Shown here one piece after another: positions 44,813 through 56,377 of a stretch of DNA of 64,000 nt. Source of the stretch: Cunninghamia lanceolata (Eukaryota > Streptophyta > Pinopsida > Cupressales > Cupressaceae); contig BSBN01001752.1 of the NCBI GenBank assembly GCA_027924645.1, positions 15,119,001 through 15,183,000 of the forward strand. Direction: 5' to 3'. The position numbers were made by a program, and so were the translations under genes. The notes beneath the pieces are model-generated. The model was not told where the DNA came from. It did no database searches and saw nothing but the letters and a program-made list of their open reading frames with translations. Position 1 is the stretch's first letter. Each line of letters begins with the position of its first letter.

Positions 44813-45181
44813 TGTTGGTGTGAACATATAATTCACACATGTTAAGTTGACTTAGTGAGTCTTCTAGATGTCTAGGTGTTTCTAGTTGTGTGTTGAGTTG
44901 TTGATAGTTGGAGTGAGTTGTCTTATCCTCCACATGTGCAATTAGTTATCATCCTCTAATTGGCACATGTTGTTGGAATATCTCCACCTTTCACTCCACC
45001 CTTCTAGCTCTCACCTTGCCTTTATAAGCAAGGCTCTCTCATTGTATTTCATACTGAATAAAGCATATGACAGTCTAATATAGTTGCTCCATTGTTTTAG
45101 CATCTTCTCTTGTCATCCTTGTGTGGAAGGTTGTCTTGATTGCAGGTGATCCTGGCTTGCTAAGTCACATTGACTCTTACA
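44813..45181 (+). repeat. 3' LTR of the gag-only element (369 bases)
   Basis: TGTTGG...TTACA, followed by target duplication AAGAA. It has TTATAAGC near 45022 (TATA-like) and AATAAAG near 45057 (poly-A-signal-like). Its first 30 bases contain the inverted pair GTGTGAA/TTCACAC, able to form a hairpin at the LTR tip. Confidence 0.93.
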
Positions 45182-45389
45182 AAGAAGTGGGCAAGGAGCT
45201 CCAAATGGAAAAAGAGGATGCAGGTGAGAATCTTATTTTCATATTGAATGTTTTGTACTTTTATTTTCTTTGTCTTTATATAATTCTCAACACAGACCCA
45301 GTAGATTGAAGTTTCAATTCTATACCCTAAAATGAAAATTGTTGTAATTACCTTCCAGAGTTTGAATTCAAGCAAATACAGGAACTTTT

Positions 45390-45949
45390 TGTTGGCAGGC
45401 AGGGGAGGATTAATGGATGTCTAAACAAATGCTACAATACAATAGACAACAAAAACAAACACTCAAAAGACAGACTAGAGAATAGATGCAAAACATGAAT
45501 TTATATTTATGTATGCATTTCAAAATACATTCAAAAATTTCTTACAAACTTCAATCCAGAGCTGCTGCTCTATTTTTCACACTCAAACAATATTCAGCCC
45601 CAAACCTAGAGCTGCTGTGCCAGATCATGCTGCTGCACAAATTCTTCTCCTGTCTGATATATTCTTCTTCTATTCTCTGCAACTTCTTGTTCTCTACTGG
45701 AACATTCCCTTACACCTCTGCTGCTGTAGGCTTTCCTTCTCTTACTTCTGCAGTCAACACTTTTCCCTCTTATTTGTCTCATTCATTCATGCCCAGAAAA
45801 TGGGCACTCAAACTCTCCTTTCAAATTCAAAATCACTTGCCAAATTTAATGCTGGCAGTTGCAACGGTGTTGGGGGCAGATTTTGGAGATCCCCAAGTTT
45901 GACGCAGGGCAAGGGAATTAAATGGTCCGATGGAAGATTAATTCCAACA
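45390..45949 (-). repeat. 3' LTR of copia copy B
   Basis: 560 bases, paired with 50683-51251 and preceded in element orientation by TTAAGGGGGA. It lacks about 12 bases near 45680 (TTGTTCTGCTGT in copy A). Confidence 0.92.
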
Positions 45950-45984
45950 CTCCCCCTTAATCTGAAGTCAGATGTCTTTTACAA

Positions 45985-46285
45985 TTTTCTTTCCGAAATT
46001 GATCTCCAGAGTTATACCTTTGCATTTGCCTTTCCGGAATTGATCTCTGAAGCTGTTTCTGTCATTCTGGAGCACCTTTGAAGTTCTTTTCTGCATCTTC
46101 AGAGCACTCTATCTACATCTCCAGAGCTGATTCCCTGCATCTCCAGAGCTCTATTTCTACATCTCTGGAGCATCTGTAGAGCTGCACATACCTTCCAGAG
46201 TTGAACCTCTAGAGCTCTGTTGTTGTCTTTCTGGAGCTGAACCTCCAGAGCTATCTTCTTTCCGGGGTTGCACACCTCTGGAGCT
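45985..46285. repeat. CTCYRGAG palindrome array at the copia 3' end (copy B)
   Basis: Counterpart of 9800-10075. The minus strand remains open and encodes a Ser/Gly-rich tail with SSGGSAPERQQQSSRGST, so the array extends the polyprotein in this copy. Confidence 0.75.
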
Positions 46286-46930
46286 ATCGACAATGCCAAG
46301 CATATCTCTTAGGCGTTCAAAAGAAACTTTTGGCAATGCCTTGGTAAAAATGTCAGTGAGCTGCTGCTCGGATCTGTAATACTGTAACTCAATCTCTCCT
46401 CGTTCTACCAACTCCCTTATGAAATGATAACAGATCTCAATGTGCTTTCTTCATCCGTGGAAGGCTAAATTCTTTGTTAGGGCTATTGATGAAACATTGT
46501 CACAATGAATGGTAGTACCATCTTCTTGCTGCTAATTCAAGTCTGCAAGGATCCTTCTCAACGAAATACCCTGACAAGCTGCTACATTTGCTGCAATATA
46601 CTCAGCTTCTACTGTAGAGAGAGACAATGGGCTGCTTCTTGGATGCCCATGATATCACGCCTGAACCCATGTGAAATACATAGCCGGATGTGCTCTTCTA
46701 GTCATCTACATTACTTGCCCAATCACTATCTGTGAAACCAACCAACTTAAACTCATTAGAAACATCATACAATATGCCATAACCTGTTGTGCCATTCACA
46801 TATCTCAAGATTCTTTTTCCTGCTTGCTAATGTGTGTCCTTAGGCTTCTCCATGAACCTAGAAATCAGGCTTATAACATACATCAAAGCAGGCCTAGTAG
46901 CTGTCAAATACATGAGGCTTCCAACCATGC
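46286..46930 (-). pseudogene. Copia RNase H (copy B)
   Basis: The C-terminal part (46157-46411) is open and contains MVERGEIELQYYRSEQQLTD and FTKALPKVSFERL. Upstream to about 46930 the broken frame keeps STVEAEYIAANVAACQG and QQDGTTIHCDN, standard copia RNase H blocks. A stop (TGG-to-TAG type) lies just before the open part at about 46455. The domain is complete in length, in contrast to copy A. Confidence 0.88.
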
Positions 46931-47780
46931 TCTTTTAGAGGGTTGGGTTTACTTCCTTGCTGCTATCCTCTTTACTCAATTTCAGACCTGTAGCTGTTGG
47001 TGTAGGGGTAGGTTTACTATTCTCTATTTTAAATCTCTTCGTAATTTCTTTGGCATAGTTAGTTTGCGAAATAAATATGCCATGCTCTGTTTGTTTGACC
47101 TTAATGCTAAGAAAATCCTTTAGCAGACTTAAGTCTATCATCTCAAACTCATTCTTCATTGCCTCTTTAAAATCAACAATGAAAATATCACTATTGCCAG
47201 TAAAAATTAGATCATCTACATACAAAACAACAATCAAAATATTATCTTCAGCTATTTTAATATAAAGAGTAGGCTCACTACTGCTTTTACTAAAGCCATT
47301 ACTCACTAAATATGAGTCTATTCTGTTGTAACATGCCCTAGGTGCTTGTTTCATCCCATAGAGGGCTTTTTGGAGCCTATATACTTTGTCCTCTTGTCTT
47401 GAAACTTCATAGCCAGGTGGCTGCTCCACATACACTTCCTCTTTCAGCACTCTGTTCAAGAAGGCTGACTTTATATCCATTTGAAACACCTTCCACTTGT
47501 GTTGGGTTGCTATTGCTATGACTACCCAAACTATTTACAGCCTTACAACTGGTGCATATGTCTCATCATAATCTCTTCCAGGCTGTTGTTTGTACCCTTT
47601 GACAACTAGTCTTGCCTTATGTCTTTCAATCTTTCCTTTAGCAGTAGACTTGGTCTTATAGACCCACTTAACTTCAATCACTTGTTTACCCTTGGGTAAA
47701 TCAGTTAGCTGCCATGTGTCATTCCTCTCTATGGCATCCAACTCTTCATCCATGGCCTTACATCATTTCTCTTCTTTCAC
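46931..47780 (-). pseudogene. Copia reverse transcriptase (copy B)
   Basis: Open piece 46935-47489 contains FQMDIKSAFLNRVLKEEVYV, LQKALYGMKQAPRACYNRID and LYVDDLIFTGNSD, then GLKLSKEDSS. The N-terminal part 47535-47753 has MDEELDAIERNDTWQLTDLP and KWVYKTKSTAKGKIERHKAR. Only the short stretch between the two pieces breaks the frame. RT is better preserved than in copy A. Confidence 0.93.
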
Positions 47781-47929
47781 AGCTTCTTCAAAGTGCATTG
47801 GATCACTACAAGAAAATAATGCAAAATCTAAATTCTCATCCATATCAGCATACCTTGTGCTATCATAAATCTCCTTCACACTCTTTGTCCTCTGTGGCAT
47901 CAATGATGTGAGTGTAGGGTCTGAATTAC

Positions 47930-48990
47930 CTCTAGAGCTACTATTGTTCTGACCTTAGGAGCTACTATACTACTAACCTCTAGAGCTGCTACTCTACTAA
48001 ACTCTGGAGCTACAAATCTCCAGAGTTACAGACCTCCGGAGCTGCTGTCCACCTCTGGAGCTACTCTGCTGAACACCTCCAGAACTACTATTCTCCAATG
48101 CTCTATGGTAGTTTCTCCCCGAGCTGCTACTCTCTGTAGTTCCTCCAGAGTTGTCCTCCGGAGCTTCTTCATCTTCAAGGGGTATTGTAACTAAAATACC
48201 CATGGTGCTATTCACCGTTCCATCCCATGCTTCATTCTCAATGAACTCAACATCCCTACTGATCACAACCTTTTTGGTGATGGCATTATAAAGTCTGTAG
48301 GCTTTTGACTCTTCACTATAGCCTATGAAGATACATTTCTCACCTCTATCATCAAATTTTTGCCTCTTCTCTTTAGGCATGAATGCATATGCCACACACC
48401 CAAAGATTCTTAAATGTTCAACACTCCATTTGTTGTTTGTCCATGCCTCTTGTGGAATCCTATCACGAACAGCCTTTGTAGGACACCTATTCAATAGGTA
48501 AACCGATGTTGCTACAGCTTCACCCCAAAAATCATGTGATAGTCCTTTTGCTTTTAGCATGCTTGCTGCCATCTCTTTAATGGTTCTATTTTTCCTTTCA
48601 GCCACTCCATTTTATTGTGGAGTATGCCTAGTTGTAAATTGCTTTTCAATGCCTTCATTCCTATAGAAATTTAGAAATTCCTTCGAGATATACTCTCCCC
48701 ATCTATCTGTTCTTAGGGCTTTGATATAGTGGTTGCTTTGCTTTTCAGCTGATGCCTTAAACCATTTGAATTTCTCGAAGGCTTCTGATTTGTTCTTCAA
48801 AAAAAAACCTAAATTTTTCTGCTGTAATCATCTATGAATGTCATAAAATAAGTATTTCCAACGAAGGTGTGGGTCTTCATGGGACCAAAAAAATTTGAGT
48901 GCACTAACTACAATGGTTCTTTTGCTCTCCTAGAATACCCTGATTGAAAGGGTTGTCTATGCTACTTTCCTAAAATGCAGGCTTCACATT
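47930..48990 (-). pseudogene. Copia integrase with Ser/Gly linker (copy B)
   Basis: The piece 47997-48605 starts MAERKNRTIKEMAASMLKAK, contains GLSHDFWGEAVATSVYLLNR and VEHLRIFGCVAYAF, and runs through FIGYSEESKAYRLYN into a Ser/Gly-rich linker encoded by CTCCGGAG-type repeats. A second piece 48612-48800 holds YIKALRTDRWGEYISKEF (the GG usually seen is WG here). Stops separate it from the pre-integrase region near 48990. Confidence 0.9.
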
Positions 48991-49087
48991 TTCCATCAGG
49001 CTCTACAATGTTTGGTATCCCTCTAACCATGCCTTTCTTGGACAATAAACTCAAACCAAAAAAGCTTAAGTGCCCATACCTCAAATG

Positions 49088-50550
49088 CTACAATTTGGAT
49101 GGGTCTTTGATGACTATCCTAAAGGCTGATTGTTGTTCCACTATTGTGAGCATAGGAGATAGTGCTGGAAACTGCACCAGAGATAGTGCCGAAGATGGCG
49201 TCGGAGACTCTATGTGTATCCTAAGAGGAAACATTATGTTTCTTATCATCTGAACTACTGCAATCACTTTCTTACTGCCTCCTTTGTCAAATATTGTGCA
49301 CTCTCCATTTTCCATCAGGATTTTATAACCATTTTGGACCATCTGTCCAATGCTCAATAGGTTATGTTTTATGCTAGGGGCATAATATACATCCTGGATC
49401 TTCCTCCTTTCACCATTCTTGGACTGAATGTTGACTATACCTTTTCCCATGACGGAAACTTGCTCATTGTTTCCCATTTTTATTTCAATCTTAATGCTGC
49501 TATCTATGGAGGCAAAGAAGTTTTTATTTCCACTCATGTGGTTGCTGCAACCACTGTCTAGATACCATACTTCATCACTACTCCTCTCAGAAAGGTTTCA
49601 AACAATAAATATATTTGACAGTTTTTCATTTTCAGCCTTGTTCTCATTTGCTACATTAGCATTTTGTCCTCCATGATCTCATTGTTTCTTTCTACACTCA
49701 CTAGCATAATGACCAAACTTATGATAGTAATAACATTGAACATTGCTTTTGTCATACCTCTGATTAGAACTGTTCTTCTTTTCTTGATAGCTTGGCTGTG
49801 AGTTGCTTGCCTCTTCTTAGCTATTTGAAACTCCTCTTCCGGAGTTGCTTCTTCCTCTACCTCTTTGACCTCTACCTCTGTTATTTCTTCCTCTTCCCCT
49901 ACCTCTTGCATTGGTTTGAGCCTTGAAGGCTTGCTCAAGAGAAGGAGTGGATCTATTCAACCTCTGCTCATGGCTTTGTAATGAACCCATCAACTCATCC
50001 ACTGTCATCTTGGATAGGTCTTTTGTCTCTTCAATGGTTATGACAATAGGGTCAAATCTAGAAGGTAGAGTCCTTAGGATTTTCTCAACAATCCTTTGAT
50101 CATCCATGGTTTCTCCATTTATCCTTAGCTGATTTATCATGGTAGAAACCATAGTGTGAAAGTCTGAAATAGACTCACTCTCCTCCATCTGAAAGGTCTC
50201 AAAATCTCTCCTAAACAGCTGGAGTTTCGCTGATCTCACCTTGGCAGTTCCCTTGTAGCTCATCTGCAATATTTTCCATGCCTGTTTTGAGTAGTTTACT
50301 GCTACAATGCGGGGGAAAATAGCCTCTATCAAGGCTGCCTCAATTAGACTGAGGGCCTTTGCATCCTTCATTCTTGTTTCCTTCAACTGGTTTCTTTGAG
50401 CATTAGATAGGGCTGCATAAGTTGTTGGGTCTGTGGTGTCTGTAAACCCATTAATAACCAAATCCCATAGGTCATTAGCAACCAGTATTGTCTTCATCTT
50501 CTTAGCCTAGATGTCATAGTTCTGCCCATCAAAATTTAGTGGTTGCTACC
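49088..50550 (-). pseudogene. Copia gag and protease (copy B)
   Basis: Gag is open over 49817-50497: MKTILVANDLWDLVINGFTD, LQMSYKGTAKVRSAKLQLF, VSTMINQLRINGETMDDQRI and an RGG-like tail, the UBN2 copia gag. The knuckle CYYHKFGHYASECRK at about 49680-49740 has lost a residue spacing (second Cys reads Tyr/His). Protease piece 49088-49537 starts MSGNKNFFASIDSSIKIEIK and ends in the pre-integrase SAFRIVIKDPSKL. A stop at 49817-49820 divides gag from the knuckle. Confidence 0.88.
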
Positions 50551-50682
50551 ATCCTTTGCTATCCCCACCTGCCATGCTTCTCAAATCTGAGAACGCTGAT
50601 AATGCCTAGACAAACTAGGGCTTATATAAAACACCCACAAAAAAAATTTAACTGCCAAGAAAAATAAAGGTTTGATATAGCT

Positions 50683-51251
50683 TGTTGGCATGTAGGGGAG
50701 GACTAATAGCTGTCTAAACAAATGCTACAGCACAATAGACAGCAAAAACAAACACACAAAAGACAGACCAAAGTATAGATGTAAAACAAGAATTTATATT
50801 TATGTATGCCCTTTCAAAATACATTCAAGAACTTCTTACAAACTTCAATCCAGAGCTGCTACTTTGTTTTTCACACTCAAACAATATTTAGCCCCAAACC
50901 TGGAGCTACTGTACTAGATCATGCTGCTATACAAATTATTTTCAGGTCTGATATATTCGTCTATTCTCTGTTGTTCTGCTGCAAACTTCTTGTTCTCTAC
51001 TGGAATGTTCCCTTACACCTTTGCTACTGTAGGCTTTCCTTCTCTTACTTCTGTGGTCAACACTTTTCCCTCCTATTTGTCTCATTCATTCATACCCAGA
51101 AAATGGGTGCTCAAACTCTCCTTTCAAATACAAAATCACTTACCAAATTTAATGTTGGAGGTGCAACGGTGCTAGGGGCAGATTTTGGAGATCCCCAAGT
51201 CTGATGCGGGGCAGGGGAATTAAATGGTCTAATGGAAGATTGATTCCAATA
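50683..51251 (-). repeat. 5' LTR of copia copy B
   Basis: 569 bases; the terminal CA has become TA (CCAATA at 51246-51251). Followed by CTTTT and the host exon remainder. Confidence 0.92.
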
Positions 51252-51367
51252 CTTTTTAATATTATAGTAGACAATTGCTTTAATTTGAAGTCACCTCACT
51301 AACCAATCTGACAGAAGTGGATTATCCCAAAACTGTTGAAGAGTAGCAAGACTGGCATATTACTGTT

Positions 51368-54300
51368 GTTAGTTGAGCTTCAATATACAATGAGATGATT
51401 TTGTAACTGAAAGGAATGACTGGCTAGGGCTCTTTGATCTATATTTGTATCCTTTTCTCCTTTTGGAAAGGAGGAGATAAAATATGGTCGTCTAGGAGTA
51501 TTTCTTGCAATGCTCTATGTGTCTAGATTAATGCAGAAAATTTTGATGCCAGTGTACATATATTTTTAATTTTTTTTATTGTTTAGTTTCATCGATCCAT
51601 AATTAGTCTGGATATGGAAAAATAGTCCTTAATTACTTGGTTTCAGTGTTGTCTAGTGCAATAATATGAAAGAAACTATTCATATATCAATTAGAGAGAA
51701 AATGACATAAAATGATATAAGAAAAAGAGAGACAACTACAATTTGACTTGGAGAAATCCAAAATGGGGAAAAACATCAAAAGACTGAGGTGTCATTTCTC
51801 TGGTCCCTATCTTATAAGCTAGTACAATGATTTACTTCCTTCTAGAAGCCTTCAGGGACTTGTCTTGCACAATCCATAATGCCCAAACACCACACAAGCC
51901 CTGGAACTGCTCTTACACTTATCTAATTACACTTCAACTCCTTTAAGACTCATGGGCTCAAGCCACATAAACTCAATTAAACTGATATGCTAAGAAAAAA
52001 CTTGAGTTGTCACAATGACTTCTTTTGGACCTATTTATGTACAAGAGTAGCATGGAAACATTGACAAGAAGCCCAAAGGTCTTCTGTAATCAAAATGCCA
52101 TGTTTTGGAATGTTTCAACTTCTTAGATTTTTGCAAGTTTGTCTTTTTGTCTATTCTATGACAAGAATCCAGCTACCACAATGGGTCATTAAGAGTGTTT
52201 AATGAGAGGAATAAGTCTTCATGAGATCAGTAAATGATTAATTGGCTAATTTCACTAACTTAACTGATCCAATTTGGAATCACACCTTCCTAATTAGAAG
52301 GCTTTTGGTTCACCAAAATTTTAGAGACTATATGAGAAAGACAAGCTCTCCACCTCCTTTCTTGGATGTCACTTGGCTTTTAGCTTTCTTATCTTTGCCT
52401 CCTCAAGCCAACCAGTCATGTTCCCTAAAATTGACACTACAACCCTTCTATTTGCTTTTGATTCTGGTTAGTAATGAACTAGAAAATTTTGACCCCCAGC
52501 ACTTTTCTCAACTTGTAAAAGAATTGAAAAAATCTTACCACTAGCATAATTCCACTTGTCTTTCTCTTAAGTATTTACCAATGAGATTCATTGCCTTGCC
52601 TTCATAAGCATTGATGATGCAACTCTTACCATTTTTAGTTGACCGATATATATGTTCCCCCTTTTATAATGGATATTGGATGACATTTTGTGCACTATTT
52701 AATGGGAAAGTATTCTTCTTGTGCCTGTCATTTGCATAGTTAAAGAACCCCTACCACCTTTCTAAGGATAATGTGCTAGCCAAGTTTTTCTAGTTTGGTG
52801 GCAATATGAATGTAATCCACAACATCAGCATATTAGTTGTAAAGGGATCACCTCATTTGAGGCATGCAATGGGTCGCTTAGAACCTATATAGAGTGATAA
52901 CAATAATTTAATATTGAGGTAATACTCAACACAATGTAAGATCATAAATAACACAAACAAAAACAAAAAAAATACTGGTCAATAGATTGAAAGTTTTCTA
53001 TTATACACAGAATGCCAAAGATTGCATTAGAGATAGGGTCTCATACATCACACAAACTACATACCTCATACAACTTATATATTAAGGTATTCAACCTACG
53101 AACCAGTCATCCCTAGAACATCTCTGATTGATGTCTGAAACATCCTCTGTAAAACAACTGAACTACTAAATTATCCATGTTCCAATGCCAGTGCTAATCC
53201 TTTTGGCCTATTTCCTCCACCCTTCCTTTTTTTGTAACTTCACCTTATAAGCATGGGAATCCAACACATCATCATTATAGCATCCAACACATCATTATAG
53301 CATCGAACACATTTACCCCCATACAACATGTCGATTTATTAAGTCATAGACATCTCATAAATCCAATGATATGCCATCATATTTATAATATAGCATGACA
53401 CAAAGATGTCCCAAAAGAGGGCCAAAATAGTGCTAGCATATTAAAAAATTTGATAATTTTAATTTCAATTTTGATTTCCACAAGAAAGGCTATATTTATA
53501 ATATAGCATTGTGACACAATAAGCAGATCTAATGGATTTAAACCCACAAGAACCTTGTAAATCATAGATTCAAAATATCTTGTTCTGAAATTGTGTAAGG
53601 AAGGCAAGCTCTGGTAACCTTTTTTGAAGCTTTCAAATTTTGATTATATGTATGCATCGAACAAATATTGATGTTATACATAACTTATAGTCTATTTCTT
53701 TTATTTCACATGCCTTTAAATTTACTTTTATAATTTGTGCTTATTGTATTTTTATGTTTAATTATTAAACATGCTTATTATTTTATTCATAGAAATGACA
53801 CATAAGGGTGGCTATGGGTTTTACACTTTTGCCTCCTTTATGCATTCATTCATGAAATAATTTTTAATATATTATAGATAGTTTCTTTAAAGCTAACTTT
53901 CAAATCCACTAAGGTGGTTACCATCTCATTGGGGTGCCCCCACATGTTTAGTTGAGATTGGGCTAATGGACTTTCCATCTTTTAGTATACATAATGACAT
54001 TTGTAGTTAAGATTTCTCTAGAAAGTAAAGTTCTAACTCACTTTAGTATATAGTAACAATGTTTTGCTCATAACATACAAAGAGAGTTAGACTAAATATA
54101 AATATTTAGATTAGAAATAAAATTTCCTAGTCTAATGGTTAAGAACATCCCTTATATTGTTAAGAAGATCAGGACAATTCTTCACAAGCTTGCCAATCCA
54201 TTGTTAAATTGTTATTGATGAAAAATATAACTCATCAATCATGTCATAGTTTGTTGGGCTATCTTTGATTTGTAACAGTGAAAGTAGTTTCAGTTGCATA

Positions 54301-54487
54301 CGTTTTTATGATTGTTTTAAGTGCTCTATTTATTGACTAATATATATATATAGAAGATTGCAAAACTACTTCCAAATTACTCAATTTGACAACTGCAGGC
54401 CATTTATTCAATTTTAACACAAGAAAGCAAAATCATCTCCCACAATCAATACTGGCTCAACAATGAAAGCTTATGAATCGACAAAGG
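51368..54487. other. Non-coding DNA, no gene recognised (copy B)
   Basis: Matches 14800-17846. It has a 27-base extra segment near 52846-52872 (ATCACCTCATTTGAGGCATG). No domain-bearing frame or RNA gene was seen. Confidence 0.5.
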
Positions 54488-55010
54488 TCAACAACCCACT
54501 TTCCTTGTAAAGATATCGACCATATCTGTAGCCGGGCAGCCCGGCAACACACTCCATTCCATGGAGCTCAAACTAAGGCTCATCAAATTCATGCTTCCTT
54601 TAATCATAAGCCAAATTTTATCTAATGCAGCAACCACAAAATATGTTCCATCAGATGACTTGACTATGTCTTCTAACAAATCCTGGGGAGTGATGGAAAT
54701 GAGAGACCAACTTGTATTATTCTCTGCTCTTGAATCCAACTCCCATATCCCCACCAAAGTGTGCTTGATGAAAGCGTCGCGGCCTAGTATGGAGGATTCC
54801 CTGGCCTTTTGTAACCTCCCCACCAAAAGAAGCTTTCCACTACACACCACTAACAAAGGCAGACAACCGTAGCAGTTCTTACGATGATCATCAGAATCCA
54901 TCTGTGGAGGCATTTCGATTTCCTTAAACTAAAACTCTCCACATGCAATGTCATAACAACCTAGATGATGACCATAGTTATTTGTAAAGTAGACAACGCT
55001 CTCATTTTTT
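54488..55010 (-). pseudogene. F-box/kelch-like gene fragment (copy B)
   Basis: The open piece 54488-54913 joins the two parts separated in copy A: LVVCSGKLLLVGRLQKARES, LVGIWELDSRAENNTSWSLI, TPQDLLEDIVKSSDGTYFVV, LSLSSMEWSVLPGCPATDMV. Upstream to 55010, beyond one stop (GEF-stop-FKEIEM), are VVYFTNNYGHHLGCYDIACG. The pattern fits the C-terminal half of plant F-box/kelch proteins. It is cut exactly where gypsy integrase sequence begins. Family call is tentative; the F-box itself is absent. Confidence 0.52.
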
Positions 55011-55017
55011 TGCCAAA

Positions 55018-55290
55018 TTGAACTTCAGTTCAACCTACCATCCTCAGACTAATGGTCAGATGGAGAGGGTGAATCAGGTGGTGGAGGATCTCATTAGGAT
55101 GTATTGCATGGACCAGCAGCATAAGTGGGAGGAGTACCTTCCCTTAGTGGAGTTTGCGTATAATAATTCATATCATGCCTCCCTAGGAATGGCACCTTTT
55201 GAGGCTTTGTATGGACATAAATTTTGTACACCCATCAGTTGGGATAATGATGCAAGAACATCCAAAAGAATTCAAATTCAATTGGGATAG
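55018..55290 (+). pseudogene. Gypsy integrase fragment, second lineage (copy B)
   Basis: Open for 90 codons: [53 protein letters not shown] and CTPISWDN. These are the late core motifs of Tekay/Del-type integrases. Upstream catalytic residues and downstream chromodomain are missing. Its counterpart at 18424-18689 has a stop and several changed residues. Confidence 0.88.
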
Positions 55291-56209
55291 TTAACAGTGA
55301 AGTTACAGAGTACCGAGAGAGCAACCTTGGAGAATACTGCATTCTACCGCATTTGCATATCAGGAGCTACGGAGCTGGACTTAACATCTAGACATAGTAA
55401 TCTATAACATATCCAAAATTCAAATCATTTGGATTCATATCTGGCTAGATATCATTATCTGAAGATTACCTGTCATTACTTATTTTCACAGAGCGGAGCC
55501 GACAATGTTCAATGAAGTTTAATCAACTTGTGAAGCAAATCTGTGACTTGTGAAGCCTAAAGGAACATTATTCAACGAAGTATAGGACCTAGTCGACCAT
55601 GGAGATCTGCACGAAGTTTTATACACCAGCGAAGCAATGCGTTATGTTTAGGTCTGGCCTATCTAAGTGTACACATTTCATAACTAGCCGTTGCAATTGG
55701 GCTCACAAGTTAATGATTAGAAGTCTTGTGGAAGATATAAATGAAAGATAGAGGATTGTTACAAAGCAGTGATCAAGTTTGTGAAGACATGAAGCACGAA
55801 GACAAGTTATTTTGATCTGGATGAGTAGCAGAATAGAGTACAGAGTAGAGCAGAGAACAGAAGGCGTTACAGAGTAGAGAAATGAGAAGTAGAAGGCTAA
55901 AATCATGAACGATTGTTTTTGTATGAATCTTTTGTAATCACTGGGCTATGACCTAGCATCTGTAAAAGCCTGAGAGGCATATGTAATGTGTTTTGAGATC
56001 ATAATATAAGAGGAATGAGTCTTGAAGGATAGATTTTTCCGTGTTAGGGTTTTCCCAAGATACATCTTGTGTTATGCGTTCATGAATATCTTTTATCTTT
56101 TAGTTGATTGGTTGTTAGCTTCTGTTGCATATCTACTATGATCATGGTGTTAGTTGATTAGGTTACAAGGATGGATAGTCCTTTATTGGACCCTCCTACC
56201 TTGACTACA
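55291..56209 (+). repeat. LTR of the G-patch gypsy element (copy B)
   Basis: Counterpart of 18690-19609, ending TTGACTACA with primer-binding site TGGTATCAGAGTT at 56215-56227. The 5' boundary against the integrase fragment is not a clear TG terminus. Confidence 0.75.
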
Positions 56210-56377
56210 TCAAGTGGTATCAGAGTTGATTTTGAATCTGTTGGGATGGTGGCAAATATGTAAAGAAGGAAGATAGTGTTGGAAGGAAGTGTGAAACCCT
56301 AAAGTGTGACAAGAATCACCGTAGAAGGAAGATCCAGGTAAGCTTTTCATAGTAAGTTGTCATTCTAATTTATTTTA

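Larger units (their letters stand above)
39695..45181 (+). mobile_element. Gag-only copia-type LTR retrotransposon with inverted 5' body (copy B only)
   Basis: Flanked by a perfect AAGAA duplication (39690-39694, 45182-45186); copy A has one AAGAA at 8960-8964. Plus-strand order: 12-base LTR tip TGTTGGTGTGAA; then minus-strand protease, gag, 2.2 kb leader, primer site and 5' LTR (39707-43872); then plus-strand C-terminal coding part, polypurine tract and 3' LTR. RT, integrase core and RNase H are absent, so it is non-autonomous, like the TR-GAG class. The LTRs differ at about 7 of 355 positions. A 139-base coding segment is present twice in opposite orientation at the inversion edges. Confidence 0.92.
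45390..51251 (-). mobile_element. Ty1/copia retrotransposon, copy B (decayed)
   Basis: Counterpart of 9168-14683 with CTTTT target duplication on both sides (45385-45389 and 51252-51256). LTRs are 45390-45949 (560 bases) and 50683-51251 (569 bases). The minus-strand order is gag, protease, integrase, RT, RNase H. It retains the RNase H region that copy A lost. The primer site next to 50683 has decayed. Confidence 0.94.
37961..51367 (+). pseudogene. Degenerate multi-exon host gene fragment, split twice (copy B)
   Basis: Exon-like blocks: 37961-38015, 38198-38259, 39661-39694 plus 45187-45223 (split by the inverted retrotransposon), and 45359-45389 plus 51252-51367 (split by copia). Phases agree as in copy A. 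Several codons that are stops in copy A are open here: CGA in block 1, CAA in block 2, CAG in block 4, so C-to-T changes disabled copy A separately. The acceptor of block 3 has become AA instead of AG. Block 2 ends CTT TAG in both copies, possibly once CAG. A one-base slip after NLKSPH is shared. The gene is not identified. Confidence 0.55.

Noticed and set aside
39695..45181. Canonical autointegration as the cause of the inversion.
   Set aside because: Autointegration would join a complete LTR end to the internal site. Here the inverted 5' LTR lacks its first 13 bases and the junctions show sequence overlap.
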